Assembly: GCA_020627535.1 (NCBI GenBank)
Contig: JAHDGU010000005.1
Location: 175,117-239,116, forward strand
Source of the DNA: Saprospiraceae bacterium
GTDB taxonomy: Bacteria; Bacteroidota; Bacteroidia; Chitinophagales; Saprospiraceae
Direction: 5' to 3'
DNA length: 64,000 nucleotides
Every line of letters begins with the position of its first letter. Within the stretch, counting starts at the first letter, position 1. The notes beneath the pieces are model-generated. The model was not told the DNA's origin. It did not search any database and saw only the letters and a program-made list of their open reading frames with translations. Below are positions 1-8,972 of the stretch, piece after piece. The position numbers were made by a program, and so were the translations under genes.

Positions 1-114
1 AGATCTTCATTTGTCCTTAACAATTTTCTAAAGTCTGTTAGGGAAGTGATAATGTCGATAAGCATTGTGTGACTTGACGTTCGACTTGATGTCAAATCAG
101 TAAAATCGGAAGTT

Positions 115-564
115 ATGAAAACACTTACACGACTATTGACAGCCGCATTGATGATGACTTCTCTCAGTGCGATGAGTGCACAGACATCTGTAGAGGAAAG
201 AGTCACTGGGCTCGAACAAAAAGAGATCAAGATGGCAGAAAAAGATGCGCGTAAAGCGGCCAAGTTAGCTGAAAAGGAGGCAAGGAAAGCTGAGAAGTTG
301 AAAGCGAAAGAAGCTCGCAAAGCTGAGAAACTAGCCATAAAAGAGGAAAAAGCAGCAGGGCGGAATCTTCGTAAGTCTGAACAAGATGCAAGCAAGATGG
401 CTTCAGCAGATGAGCGAGAACTTGCCAAGTCAGAAAGAACTGCCGAAAAAGAGGCACGAATGAATGGCAAGATTCGAGGTAAGTCTCAAGAGAAGGCTCA
501 AGGAAAAGCTCGATCCGCTGAGGCCAAAAACAAGGCCAAATCAAAAGGGGCGAAGAAAGGCTAA
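115..564 (+). CDS. Lys/Ala/Glu-rich exported protein, function unknown
   Basis: 149 residues. An N-terminal signal peptide is visible (residues 1-22, basic start, hydrophobic LLTAALMMTSLSAMS core, cleavage after SAQ or nearby). The rest is almost entirely Lys, Ala, Glu and Arg in degenerate 'EARKAEKLKAK' repeats, which predicts a long charged helix or coiled coil with a strongly basic C-terminus. No catalytic motif is present. A periplasmic nucleic-acid-binding or envelope-bridging role is possible but unsupported. ATG at 115 is the only start that gives a complete signal peptide. The composition could also let a non-gene look open, but the signal peptide argues for a real gene. Confidence 0.7.
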   Translation: MKTLTRLLTAALMMTSLSAMSAQTSVEERVTGLEQKEIKMAEKDARKAAKLAEKEARKAEKLKAKEARKAEKLAIKEEKAAGRNLRKSEQDASKMASADERELAKSERTAEKEARMNGKIRGKSQEKAQGKARSAEAKNKAKSKGAKKG

Positions 565-704
565 TAGGCTTTCTTGACATAAAAAATGACTATGAGTGCT
601 GCAGTTCATCGGAATTGCGGCACTTTTTATTTGAGGGATATTTGCTTTGCATCCCAGATCAACATGCCAACGACTCCACTGATCTTTGTGCCTTAATATC
701 TACC

Positions 705-1829
705 GTGTCAGGCATCTACATCCACATACCATTTTGCCGCAAGGCATGTCACTACTGCAACTTTCACTTCAGCACAAGCCTGAAGTATAAGCAGGAGATG
801 CTCGATGCCATCCATGAAGAAATCACGAGAAGAAAAGACTTCTTAGATGATGAGGTATCGACGATCTACTTCGGTGGTGGCACACCCTCTGTACTCGAGG
901 CAAAAGAACTTGAGAAAATACTTGAGCATATTCAGGCTTCTTTTGATATTAGTTCTATTGCAGAGCTTACTCTTGAGGCAAATCCTGATGATCTTCAGCT
1001 AGAGTACCTGCAATCTATTCGATCTGTAGGTATCAATCGCTTGAGTATCGGAGTGCAAAGTTTTGATGAGGCTGCACTCCGATGGATGAATCGCTCGCAT
1101 GATGCCTATCAGGCTCATCAAGCGCTCCTCGATGCTAGGAAGGCAGGCTTCGGCAATATCAGCATGGACCTCATCTATGGTTTGCCGGAGCAGTCTGCCT
1201 CTGATTGGCATCATCAGATAGATCAAGCACTTGACTATGAACTGGAGCACTACTCTTGTTATGCCCTGACTGTGGAGCCCAAGACGGCGCTCGCGCATCA
1301 TGTCAAGAGCGGAAAGTCCAAGGATACAAAATCAGAGCTGCAGTCAGAGCACTTTGATATCTTGATGGATCGCATGGCTTCCGCCAAAATAGAACACTAT
1401 GAGATCAGCAATTTTGCCCGACAGGGCTACAGATCTCAGCACAATAGCTCTTACTGGTCTGGCGCCAAGTATCTTGGTATAGGTCCATCCGCCCACAGCT
1501 ACGATGGACGAGATCGCTACTGGAACCTCGCTCACAATGCAAAGTATATGGACATGATTCGTGCTGGAGATTTGCCCTTAGAAAAGGAGGAGCTCTCGGA
1601 GGTGGATAGATACAATGAATGGGTGATGTGCGGATTGAGACTCCTCGAGGGCTGCAGCAAGAAGACCTTAAAGTCAGAATTCGGGTCGTTTCATGAGCAT
1701 TTTATCAAAGAAGCTACTCCTTACATCCAGGAGAATCTGATGCAAGAGAGCTTTGAGCACTTCAGACTTACACAAGCTGGTAAGCACTATGCTGACCGCA
1801 TTGCTTCAGATCTATTTGTGGTAATCTAA
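705..1829 (+). CDS. hemW: HemW-like radical SAM heme chaperone
   Basis: About 374 residues from the GTG at 705. This start places the conserved opening SGIYIHIPFCRKACHYCNF right at the N-terminus, as in the family; an upstream TTG at 615 would add 30 unlike residues. Cys11, Cys15 and Cys18 form the CxxxCxxC site for the SAM-bound 4Fe-4S cluster, and FGGGTPS follows about 40 residues later. HemW proteins resemble oxygen-independent coproporphyrinogen oxidase (HemN) but are thought to deliver heme rather than oxidise coproporphyrinogen; the single-Cys-motif start and the length fit HemW. The gene stands alone. A mini-hairpin motif copy (GGAA loop) lies inside it at 1376-1389. Confidence 0.9.
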   Translation: MSGIYIHIPFCRKACHYCNFHFSTSLKYKQEMLDAIHEEITRRKDFLDDEVSTIYFGGGTPSVLEAKELEKILEHIQASFDISSIAELTLEANPDDLQLEYLQSIRSVGINRLSIGVQSFDEAALRWMNRSHDAYQAHQALLDARKAGFGNISMDLIYGLPEQSASDWHHQIDQALDYELEHYSCYALTVEPKTALAHHVKSGKSKDTKSELQSEHFDILMDRMASAKIEHYEISNFARQGYRSQHNSSYWSGAKYLGIGPSAHSYDGRDRYWNLAHNAKYMDMIRAGDLPLEKEELSEVDRYNEWVMCGLRLLEGCSKKTLKSEFGSFHEHFIKEATPYIQENLMQESFEHFRLTQAGKHYADRIASDLFVVI

Positions 1830-1934
1830 GGAAGTGTTATGATCTTGCGAGTCTTTTGGTCTTACGATCAACTCATCGTACATTAGGACTCTAACCAAAA
1901 AATCAAGCTGTGAGATCTCTGGCTCGCCTCACAG

Positions 1935-2639
1935 GTGCGTACCTGTTATTTTCTTTTTGCCTCACATTTTCTTTTTGGGCAATTTACTGCTTGTACTGAT
2001 AGCTATGGAGCGGCGACTCCCCTCGGACAAGCAGAGTTGACTTTGCAAAATATCACTACATGCACAGGTGACGGTCACTATGCATGTTGGCAAGTTCAGA
2101 AACTGCTGTATGATTCAGATCATAAGTTGGCCTATACAGTCAATGATGCCCTTGCTGATGGCTGCACGTCATGTAATGTTGCCGCGCTACAAGGACTTGC
2201 ATCTCGCATCCAGACGGCATACAATCAACTAGCGAATTTGGGCTATCCTCAGTACCAAAGTCAAGCCTTACCAAGTATCCGTGATTGGTCTGATCCAAGG
2301 TATCGCTGTAGAAATGGACATGATCCTCTTGACGGTCCCGACCTGAGTGGTTCGTGGTACAGTGAAAGTGGCTTCGAATTTCTGGTTGTCAAAGACGTGG
2401 CGCACGAAAGTTTTGCCGTCACAGTTTATGACAAGTTTGGGAAGATTTTAAATATTGGCAGGCTCAGATATACAGGTCCAAATCAAGTGTCCTCTTCAGA
2501 ATTTAATGCCGTGGGATATGTTTATGATGATGCAGTCCAATGGGATGGAGACATGTGGCGTAGGAAAACGGCAGGCCCGACTCCACCTGCTCCAATACCC
2601 ACGCCAAGAGACGATTACTATAAGCAAAGTGGAGCCTAG
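1935..2639 (+). CDS. Hypothetical protein, 5' part of a probable split gene
   Basis: 234 residues from a GTG start, the only plausible start after the in-frame stop at 1911. The N-terminus is hydrophobic and could be a signal peptide. The body has several Cys pairs and a segment DLSGSWYSESGFEFLVVKD (about residues 136-154) that reads like a small beta-rich domain. The C-terminus is Pro/Thr-rich and looks like a linker. It ends at a TAG (2637-2639). The reading frame then continues without another stop into the next coding segment, so the two probably form one interrupted gene. No family recognised. Confidence 0.5.
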   Translation: MRTCYFLFASHFLFGQFTACTDSYGAATPLGQAELTLQNITTCTGDGHYACWQVQKLLYDSDHKLAYTVNDALADGCTSCNVAALQGLASRIQTAYNQLANLGYPQYQSQALPSIRDWSDPRYRCRNGHDPLDGPDLSGSWYSESGFEFLVVKDVAHESFAVTVYDKFGKILNIGRLRYTGPNQVSSSEFNAVGYVYDDAVQWDGDMWRRKTAGPTPPAPIPTPRDDYYKQSGA

Positions 2640-2675
2640 GTCCTGAAGGTCTCAGGATCTGAATATGGAGGCAGG

Positions 2676-3008
2676 ATGGGGAATAAGCGCCTTGATGGTT
2701 ATCATATCGAACTGAGATATAACAATGGTGGAGAAGATATCAGAGATATCGCAGAAAGTATCAAATCGGGTTTTCTGAATGCCTCAGACAGGTACTGTCG
2801 TGACAACTCTTACATCAATATGGGTCCATACCCTGAGCACCCATTGATATGGACATCAGGCCCTATCGTCGAGGTTGTTGAATTTTTCTCATCAGCCGCG
2901 GATGCAAGAAGCAAATACACATGCAAAAGGAGCTGGAACAGGTTTCTATGCTTTACATGGGATGGACCTGTGATAGCGACCAAAGACATTCCATGCTGGA
3001 ATGACTAG
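2676..3008 (+). CDS. Hypothetical protein, 3' part of a probable split gene
   Basis: 110 residues from ATG 2676, in the same frame as the preceding segment; the 12 codons between the TAG and this ATG are open. The sequence has no signal peptide of its own, which supports its being the C-terminal domain of a larger exported protein. It has three Cys in its last third (CKRSWNRFLC, PCW) and mixed hydrophobic/polar strands. No family recognised. It could be translated separately, but its start has no obvious initiation signal. Confidence 0.45.
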   Translation: MGNKRLDGYHIELRYNNGGEDIRDIAESIKSGFLNASDRYCRDNSYINMGPYPEHPLIWTSGPIVEVVEFFSSAADARSKYTCKRSWNRFLCFTWDGPVIATKDIPCWND

Positions 3009-3037
3009 TCAGTGGAAGACTTATCTTGTACTAGAGC

Positions 3038-5020
3038 TTAGACCTCAGCAATCATCTTCTCCAAGATCTCAATGGCTGCCTTGGAGATTTTGGTCCCAGG
3101 TCCAAAGATGAATTCCACTCCAGCATCATAAAGAAACTGGTAGTCCTTCTCTGGGATAACACCGCCTGCAATCACCTTGATATCTGGTCTTTCGTACTTG
3201 GCCAATGCAGCTATCGTCTCGGGCACCAAAGTCTTGTGCCCTGCGGCAAGGGAGGAGATGCCTAAGAGATGTACGTCATTTTCTACGGCTTGCAGCGCTG
3301 CTTCTGCTGGAGTCTGAAATAGTGGTCCCACATCCACATCAAAGCCTAGGTCGGCAAAAGATGTGGCAATTACCTTCGCGCCACGATCGTGACCATCTTG
3401 CCCGAGCTTGGCAATCATGATCCGAGGCCTGCGTCCTTCGATCTCTGCAAACTGATCAGACAGTGCTTTGGCTTCATTGAAGTGTGGATCTTCCATAGAG
3501 TGTCGTGCGTATACACCTGTAATCAGCTGTGGTGTAGCCTTGTATCGTCCCATCGCTGACTCAAGTGCGTCTGAGATCTCACCCAAGGTTGCACGCTCTC
3601 GGGCAGCATCCACTGCGATTGCAAGTAGGTTGTCCGATGAGCCTTTTGCTGCTTCAGTCAGTCGTGCCAGATGCTTGTCGACCTTATGATGGTTTCTGTC
3701 AGCCTTCACTTGCTCTATCCGCTCGATCTGTTTTCTTCGGACTTCATCATTATCGATGCTGAGGATCTCAAAGCTGTAGTCCTCATCTGACTTCATATAG
3801 TTGACACCGATGATCTTTTCGTCACCATTGTCAATGAGCGCTTGCTTTGCGGCCGCAGCCTCCTCGATGCGCATCTTGGGGATGCCTTTTTCTATCGCTT
3901 CTGCCATACCTCCTTCGGCCTCGACTTCTTCGATGAGCTTCATGGCTTCTTGATAGAGCTCGTCTGTCTTGGATTCTACGACGATGCTACCAGCCCAGGG
4001 ATCAATCGCCCTGGTGACATCGGTCTTCTCTTGGAGATAGATCTGCGTGTCTCTGGCAATTTTGGCGGAAGCCACAGTCGGTAGAGCAATGGCTTCATCG
4101 TAGCTATTGGTATGCAGACTTTGCGTGCCGCCATATGCTGCAGCTGTAGCCTCGATGCAGGTTCTAGCAATATTGTTGTAAGGATCCTGCTCCGTAAGAC
4201 TCCAGCCAGATGTCTGACAATGCGTCCTGAGCATCTTTGACTTAGGATTGTTGGGTTTGAACTGCTCCATGAGATCTGACCAGAGTCGGCGACCAGCTCT
4301 GAGCTTGGCGATCTCTGTGAATACATCCATCCCGATACCCCAAAAGAAGCTAATCCGAGGGGCAAATGCATCGACATCAAGACCAGCTGCAATGCCTCGC
4401 CGGACATACTCAATACCATCCGCGATGGTATATGCCAGTTCGATCGGAGCAGGAGCACCGGCTTCGTGCATATGATAGCCACTCACCGAGATCGAATTGA
4501 ACAATGGCATCTCTCTAGAGGTATAGGCGAAGATGTCTGAAATGATTCGTAGACTTGGTTTGGGCGGATAGATATAGGTGTTGCGCACCATAAATTCCTT
4601 GAGGATGTCATTTTGGATGGTGCCTCTGAGCTGATCTTGAGATACTCCTTGCTCCTCTGCCGCGACAATATAAAAGGCCATGATAGGAATCACTGCACCA
4701 TTCATCGTCATGGAGACAGACATCTTATCGAGTGGGATTCCGTCAAAGAGAATTTTCATGTCATCCACGGTGTCAATCGCAACACCGGCCATACCGACAT
4801 CTCCTTTGACACGAGGATGATCAGAGTCATAGCCGCGATGCGTGGCAAGATCAAATGCGACGGAAAGTCCCTTCTGACCTGCTGCAAGATTCTTCCGATA
4901 AAAGGCATTGCTCTCCTCTGCCGTAGAGAATCCAGCATACTGCCTTATGGTCCAAGGCCTACCCGTATACATGCTGGCATAGGGTCCTCTCGTGAATGGT
5001 GGAAATCCTGGTATATCCAT
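3038..5020 (-). CDS. scpA: Methylmalonyl-CoA mutase, large subunit, N-terminally short
   Basis: 660 residues. Adenosylcobalamin-dependent interconversion of methylmalonyl-CoA and succinyl-CoA. The equivalents of Propionibacterium Tyr89, Arg207 and His244 are Tyr28 (TIRQYAGF), Arg146 (VRNTYIYPP) and His183 ([10 protein letters not shown]), all at a constant offset of 61. Tyr and Arg indicate methylmalonyl- rather than isobutyryl-CoA specificity. The C-terminal B12 domain has DGHDRG at about 542-547, with His544 as the cobalt ligand. The protein starts where homologues are already about 50-60 residues in. A TAA lies two codons upstream, and only 33 bp separate it from the next gene, so the missing N-terminus is not nearby. 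No small subunit gene is adjacent. A mini-hairpin motif lies at 4060-4073. Confidence 0.93.
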   Translation of the reverse strand: MDIPGFPPFTRGPYASMYTGRPWTIRQYAGFSTAEESNAFYRKNLAAGQKGLSVAFDLATHRGYDSDHPRVKGDVGMAGVAIDTVDDMKILFDGIPLDKMSVSMTMNGAVIPIMAFYIVAAEEQGVSQDQLRGTIQNDILKEFMVRNTYIYPPKPSLRIISDIFAYTSREMPLFNSISVSGYHMHEAGAPAPIELAYTIADGIEYVRRGIAAGLDVDAFAPRISFFWGIGMDVFTEIAKLRAGRRLWSDLMEQFKPNNPKSKMLRTHCQTSGWSLTEQDPYNNIARTCIEATAAAYGGTQSLHTNSYDEAIALPTVASAKIARDTQIYLQEKTDVTRAIDPWAGSIVVESKTDELYQEAMKLIEEVEAEGGMAEAIEKGIPKMRIEEAAAAKQALIDNGDEKIIGVNYMKSDEDYSFEILSIDNDEVRRKQIERIEQVKADRNHHKVDKHLARLTEAAKGSSDNLLAIAVDAARERATLGEISDALESAMGRYKATPQLITGVYARHSMEDPHFNEAKALSDQFAEIEGRRPRIMIAKLGQDGHDRGAKVIATSFADLGFDVDVGPLFQTPAEAALQAVENDVHLLGISSLAAGHKTLVPETIAALAKYERPDIKVIAGGVIPEKDYQFLYDAGVEFIFGPGTKISKAAIEILEKMIAEV

Positions 5021-5033
5021 GAGTTACAGGTCA

Positions 5034-5048
5034 TTTGGGCGAAAGCCC
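5034..5048 (+). repeat. Mini-hairpin motif copy in an intergenic gap
   Basis: TTTGGGCGAAAGCCC: a 4-bp GGGC/GCCC stem closed by a GAAA loop and preceded by T residues. It fills most of the 33-bp gap between the mutase gene and its upstream neighbour. It is one of about 25 copies in the window; all positions are listed under the findings. Confidence 0.75.
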
Positions 5049-5053
5049 TATAC

Positions 5054-6346
5054 TCACCACACTGTCATCGAGCGGTGCAGGCGATGGCCCTCGCGATGGA
5101 ATAAAATTACATGATATAGACCAGCAGGTAGATCCTGTACCTCGAGCTCGGCCGGACAGTCTTGATCTAGCAGAAGCTTTCCATCAGGTGCTCTGATCTG
5201 TAGCCTTGTAAAATTCTCAGAGCCGTCAATATGCATGGTGGACTGCACAGGATTGGGGTAGAGGAGTACTGCGCTTTCGCGCAAATCTGGCGTGGAAGTG
5301 CTCAAGCATTCCGGGAAGTCACCTGGCTCACTTTGCAATTCTCCATTCGAGACGTACCAGTGCAGCCATTCACCACCTTGCCCCGAGAGCCAATCATTGA
5401 GGTCAAGGCCGTAGCGCCCATCGGGATAGCCAGGAATCTTGTAGTCATGAACGGCTTTCTCGTCTTGGACCCAATGTAGACTTTGACCTTCTACACATCG
5501 CTCTGGCCCAATGGGGGAATCAGCTGGAGGACAGCCAATTTGCAAAAAGTGAGCATTGTCATCATACTCGGGCTGAGACCCGAAAACTCGAGCATATCCT
5601 AGCGTATCGATACAGATTGCAGTAAACTCTTCGGACGCAAGTCCCTTGAGAGCTACTCGCTCATCGGTGAGCCATCTCGCCATGAATGTCATGTGTCGCC
5701 CTCGTCTATCTGGATTGTCGTAGTGTGTGTCGGTGATGACGTCTTCTAGCCAAGGCAACTGGACAAATGGGTGGTCCGATAGCGTGATTCTATCGTCATA
5801 TGGATTTGCGAGGGCATCATCTGATCTGATGGTGCCGTTTTGTGCAGTGAAGTAATGACTGCCGAGTAGTGCCATCCCTGCACTTGTGCCGCCTACGACG
5901 AGATTCTGTCGGCGCACACGGTCTGTAATAACGCCCACCACAGGAGTGTCTCGCCAGTAGTCGATATACTCTGACTGATCTCCGCCTGCGATCCAGATGG
6001 CTTCGGCTTTTTCTATACTGACGATGACATCAGTATCCCACGCTGCACGGGGATCATGAAATACGATCGTCTCTACCGAGTTCACGGAGACACCAAGCTG
6101 CTGATACAAGTAGGCATTGTAGCCGTCATTTCCAGATGTTCTGATCACCACGATATCACCACCATCTGCTCGTTCAAGAAACCACCGCATGGCATTGTCA
6201 TTTTCCGTCGCGCCACCCATGAGTACGATACCGCCATGAGGCTCTGTGACGAGATCAGTCGGACTACCCACGTGATAGCTCGTGCTATACTGTGCGCCAA
6301 GAGACATGGTGATCAGCACACACAGGGATGTCAAGAGCTCACGCAT
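5054..6346 (-). CDS. Secreted cyanophycinase-like S51 peptidase with T9SS sorting tail
   Basis: 430 residues. A signal peptide (residues 1-18, LLTSLCVLITMSLGAQ) is followed by a class-I-glutamine-amidotransferase-like fold. GGIVLMGGATEN (about 38-50) and IWIAGGDQS (about 117-125) match the cyanophycinase/peptidase S51 pattern. Ser155 in VGGTSAGMALL is the expected nucleophile. The last 75 residues (YPNPV...LPAGLYHVIL) are a type IX secretion C-terminal domain, so the protein should be exported to the surface or medium. Family members cleave cyanophycin or Asp-containing dipeptides; the substrate here is unknown. A GCGC-stem mini-hairpin copy lies at 5271-5286. Confidence 0.85.
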   Translation of the reverse strand: MRELLTSLCVLITMSLGAQYSTSYHVGSPTDLVTEPHGGIVLMGGATENDNAMRWFLERADGGDIVVIRTSGNDGYNAYLYQQLGVSVNSVETIVFHDPRAAWDTDVIVSIEKAEAIWIAGGDQSEYIDYWRDTPVVGVITDRVRRQNLVVGGTSAGMALLGSHYFTAQNGTIRSDDALANPYDDRITLSDHPFVQLPWLEDVITDTHYDNPDRRGRHMTFMARWLTDERVALKGLASEEFTAICIDTLGYARVFGSQPEYDDNAHFLQIGCPPADSPIGPERCVEGQSLHWVQDEKAVHDYKIPGYPDGRYGLDLNDWLSGQGGEWLHWYVSNGELQSEPGDFPECLSTSTPDLRESAVLLYPNPVQSTMHIDGSENFTRLQIRAPDGKLLLDQDCPAELEVQDLPAGLYHVILFHREGHRLHRSMTVW

Positions 6347-6510
6347 GTCTAAAAGTATGAATGATCATGAGACAGGAGTCGCCAGACGAGCAAGCTTTCG
6401 AGTTGTTCCGATTGTTAAGGAGTGCTATCGGAGATCAGATTCTGATCAGTGATACACCGAATAGCTTTTCCTCGGCATCATCACAGACATAAATCAAACA
6501 ATCGATCACG

Positions 6511-8352
6511 ATGAAAAGCAAAATCTCAATCTTAGTCTTGTGCTGCCTCCTGACCCAATGCAAAGTCCAAGAAGGCGACTCTATGCCTGCTCCACCACCA
6601 CCGCCATCTCGGACGATTCCAGTACCGCCGCCACCGCCACCGGTATCTGAAGAAATCCCAATATCCCCGCCTAGAACTCAACAATCACCTGCAGCTCCGC
6701 CACCACCACCACCTCCTCCGCACCATGATCAGGCTTACATCAAGCCATCAGAAAAACGACTATCCAAGGGCGAGCGACTATTGCAGGATCGTCGAGAGAT
6801 CTATGAAGAAGAAGCAGTCGAAGACATTGAACTGAGTATAGATCCGACATTGTCAGGGCTGGATAGAAAAAAGGAGTACCGTAAATATCACCCTGAGCGA
6901 AGGCCCATGCGATCTTATCACTCAGAGCAGTATGCATCTTTGGTCGAAAACAAGTTTCAATCGCCGATACAAGAGGCGCTCTCCACTTTTTCTATAGACG
7001 TAGATAAGGCTGCATACAGCAATGTCCGACGCTTCATCACGCAGCACCAACTGCCTCCTGCAGATGCAGTGCGCCTAGAAGAAATGATCAATTTTTTCCA
7101 GTATGATTTTCCAGATGCAAGAGGCAATGAAGCCTTTGCGATTGACACCGAGTATGGTGCTCATCCATGGCTAGATGGCGCTGGTATGCTCCGCGTAAGC
7201 CTACAAGGAAAGAAAGACATTGACCAGTACGAAGGGAGCAATTTGGTATTCCTCCTTGATGTTTCCGGTTCCATGTCTGCTGCCAATAAGTTGCCACTGC
7301 TCAAGAAGAGTTTCCATCTTCTCCTTGATCAACTTGATGAAGACGACATGGTGAGTATCGTGGTCTATGCAGGAGCGGCCGGAACAGTCCTTGAGCCTAC
7401 ACCGGCCAAGGAGCGAACAAAAATTCTCCAGTCTTTGCGTCAGCTGAAGTCCGGAGGAAGTACAGCTGGAGCCGAGGGCATACAGCTCGCCTATGATCTT
7501 GCCAAGGAGCACTTCATCAAGGGTGGTAACAACCGCGTTATCCTAGCGACCGACGGGGACTTCAATGTAGGCCCGAGTAGCAATGATGCTCTGGAGGGGC
7601 TGATTGAGTCCAAGCGAGATGATGGGATTTTCTTGACGGTGCTTGGCTTTGGGATGGGTAACTACAAGGACCAGCGACTGGAGACACTTGCAGACAAAGG
7701 CAATGGCAACTATGCTTACATCGATCAAATCAGGGAAGCGCAGAAGGTCTTCGGAAGAGAGCTGAGTTCGACACTCTTTACAATAGCGAAAGACGTCAAG
7801 ATCCAGATTGAATTCAATCCGGCCTATGTCAAGTCCTACCGTCTTGTGGGATATGAGAATCGCTTGCTCAACAAAGAAGACTTCAACAATGACAAGAAAG
7901 ACGCTGGTGAGCTAGGTGCCGGCCATCAGGTGACAGCACTCTATGAGATCATCCCTGTCGGTGCAGATATTTCCTGGGCAGGAAATGTAGATCCACTCAA
8001 GTATCAGCAGGAGCCCAAGTCCATAGACTTCGTGAAGAATGGGGAGATGTGTACGGTCAAGCTGCGCTATAAAGAGCCAGATGAAAACAAGAGCAAGTAT
8101 CAGGACTTGACGGTGTCATCAAAGATGCAAGACGCACTGAGTGCCAATGGAAGCCTTGCGGCCGCCATCGCAGCTTGGGGAATGAAGCTCAGGATGTCTG
8201 ATCATCTTCAAGACCACGACTATGATCAGATTCTTAAGGTGCTGAGACAGCACAAGGGAGATGATCCATATGGCTACAGAGCAGAGCTTATTACGCTCGT
8301 TGAGTCTTCTGAACTCTTGCAAATGACGATGTCAGAATACAGTACTCGCTAG
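6511..8352 (+). CDS. VWA-domain lipoprotein, YfbK type
   Basis: 613 residues. A lipoprotein signal (LVLCCLLTQC, lipobox Cys17) is followed by a proline-rich linker (about residues 25-75, several PPPPP runs) that could span the periplasm. The von Willebrand N-terminal module FSIDVDKAAYSNVRRFI leads into a VWA domain with the MIDAS motif DVSGS at residue 250, then TDGDFNVG. The C-terminal part (AAAIAAWGMKLR...YGYRAELITLVE) matches the DUF3520-type end of YfbK-like proteins. Metal-dependent protein binding at the envelope is expected; the partner is unknown. Transcription probably ends at the hairpin that follows directly. Confidence 0.88.
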   Translation: MKSKISILVLCCLLTQCKVQEGDSMPAPPPPPSRTIPVPPPPPPVSEEIPISPPRTQQSPAAPPPPPPPPHHDQAYIKPSEKRLSKGERLLQDRREIYEEEAVEDIELSIDPTLSGLDRKKEYRKYHPERRPMRSYHSEQYASLVENKFQSPIQEALSTFSIDVDKAAYSNVRRFITQHQLPPADAVRLEEMINFFQYDFPDARGNEAFAIDTEYGAHPWLDGAGMLRVSLQGKKDIDQYEGSNLVFLLDVSGSMSAANKLPLLKKSFHLLLDQLDEDDMVSIVVYAGAAGTVLEPTPAKERTKILQSLRQLKSGGSTAGAEGIQLAYDLAKEHFIKGGNNRVILATDGDFNVGPSSNDALEGLIESKRDDGIFLTVLGFGMGNYKDQRLETLADKGNGNYAYIDQIREAQKVFGRELSSTLFTIAKDVKIQIEFNPAYVKSYRLVGYENRLLNKEDFNNDKKDAGELGAGHQVTALYEIIPVGADISWAGNVDPLKYQQEPKSIDFVKNGEMCTVKLRYKEPDENKSKYQDLTVSSKMQDALSANGSLAAAIAAWGMKLRMSDHLQDHDYDQILKVLRQHKGDDPYGYRAELITLVESSELLQMTMSEYSTR

Positions 8353-8371
8353 ACTAGTGAGAGTTTGCCAT

Positions 8372-8408
8372 GGAGGTCGTCAGCTTGGGTAGGCGGCCTC
8401 CTTTTTTT
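8372..8408 (+). terminator. Intrinsic terminator of the VWA gene
   Basis: An 8-bp stem, GGAGGTCG (8372-8379) with CGGCCTCC (8394-8401, one G-T pair), encloses a 14-nt loop and is followed directly by seven T (8402-8408). It lies 20 bp after the VWA stop codon. The T-run overlaps the last codon of the convergent GNAT gene. Confidence 0.85.
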
Positions 8409-8844
8409 ATTCCTTGTTTTTCCAGAAGTAGAAGAGATCAGTTTCTTTTTGCCATCCCTCACTCTCATATAAGTGCTGGGCGGGATTGTCATAGCCTGTG
8501 CAGAGCTGTAAACCTTTGAGTCGATGCATTTTGGCGTAAGCCTTTGCGTGATCTAGAAGAGCCTTACCGACTCCTCTACCTCGGTGATCAGGAGAGACAA
8601 AGAGGTCATTGAGGATGTCCATACGCTCCATTGTCACTGAGGAGAAGATCGGATAAAGCTGTGTGAAGCCGATAAGCTCTCCTCCTTCTTCATAGACAAA
8701 GATTACACTATCGATATTCTTGAGCCTTTCGGCCAAAAATGCTGTCGCAGCTTCCAAGTCGCTCTCTTGCTTGTAAAAGATGCGATAGCCATCAAAAAGA
8801 GGGCTGAGTAACTTGAGATCTGATGTAGTCGCAAGTCGGATCAT
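8407..8844 (-). CDS. GNAT-family N-acetyltransferase
   Basis: 145 residues, the usual length of a single GNAT domain. The acetyl-CoA-binding motif A is visible as LFVSPDHRGRGVGKALLDHA (about residues 86-105), with the R-G-x-G-x-[GA] signature. The C-terminal ENPAQHLYESEGW-like stretch (YDNPAQHLYESEGWQKE) is motif B. The substrate cannot be predicted. It is convergent with the VWA gene and divergent from the ATP-grasp operon. Two mini-hairpin motif copies lie inside: 8529-8542 (GTAA loop) and 8723-8738 (GCC/GGC stem). Confidence 0.85.
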   Translation of the reverse strand: MIRLATTSDLKLLSPLFDGYRIFYKQESDLEAATAFLAERLKNIDSVIFVYEEGGELIGFTQLYPIFSSVTMERMDILNDLFVSPDHRGRGVGKALLDHAKAYAKMHRLKGLQLCTGYDNPAQHLYESEGWQKETDLFYFWKNKE

Positions 8845-8972
8845 AGGCTGACTGCGGCTTGGTGAATGTGGGTCATTTATTTATGAAATTTTCATGGATA
8901 TATTGAAACTCTTGGAATACCTTGCAAGTTAATTGCAATTGGTTTATGAACAACTGAGATAACACTACAGAA

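Noticed and set aside
615..704. Upstream extension of hemW to a TTG start
   Set aside because: The extra 30 residues are unlike the family and the GTG at 705 starts the conserved domain at its usual place.
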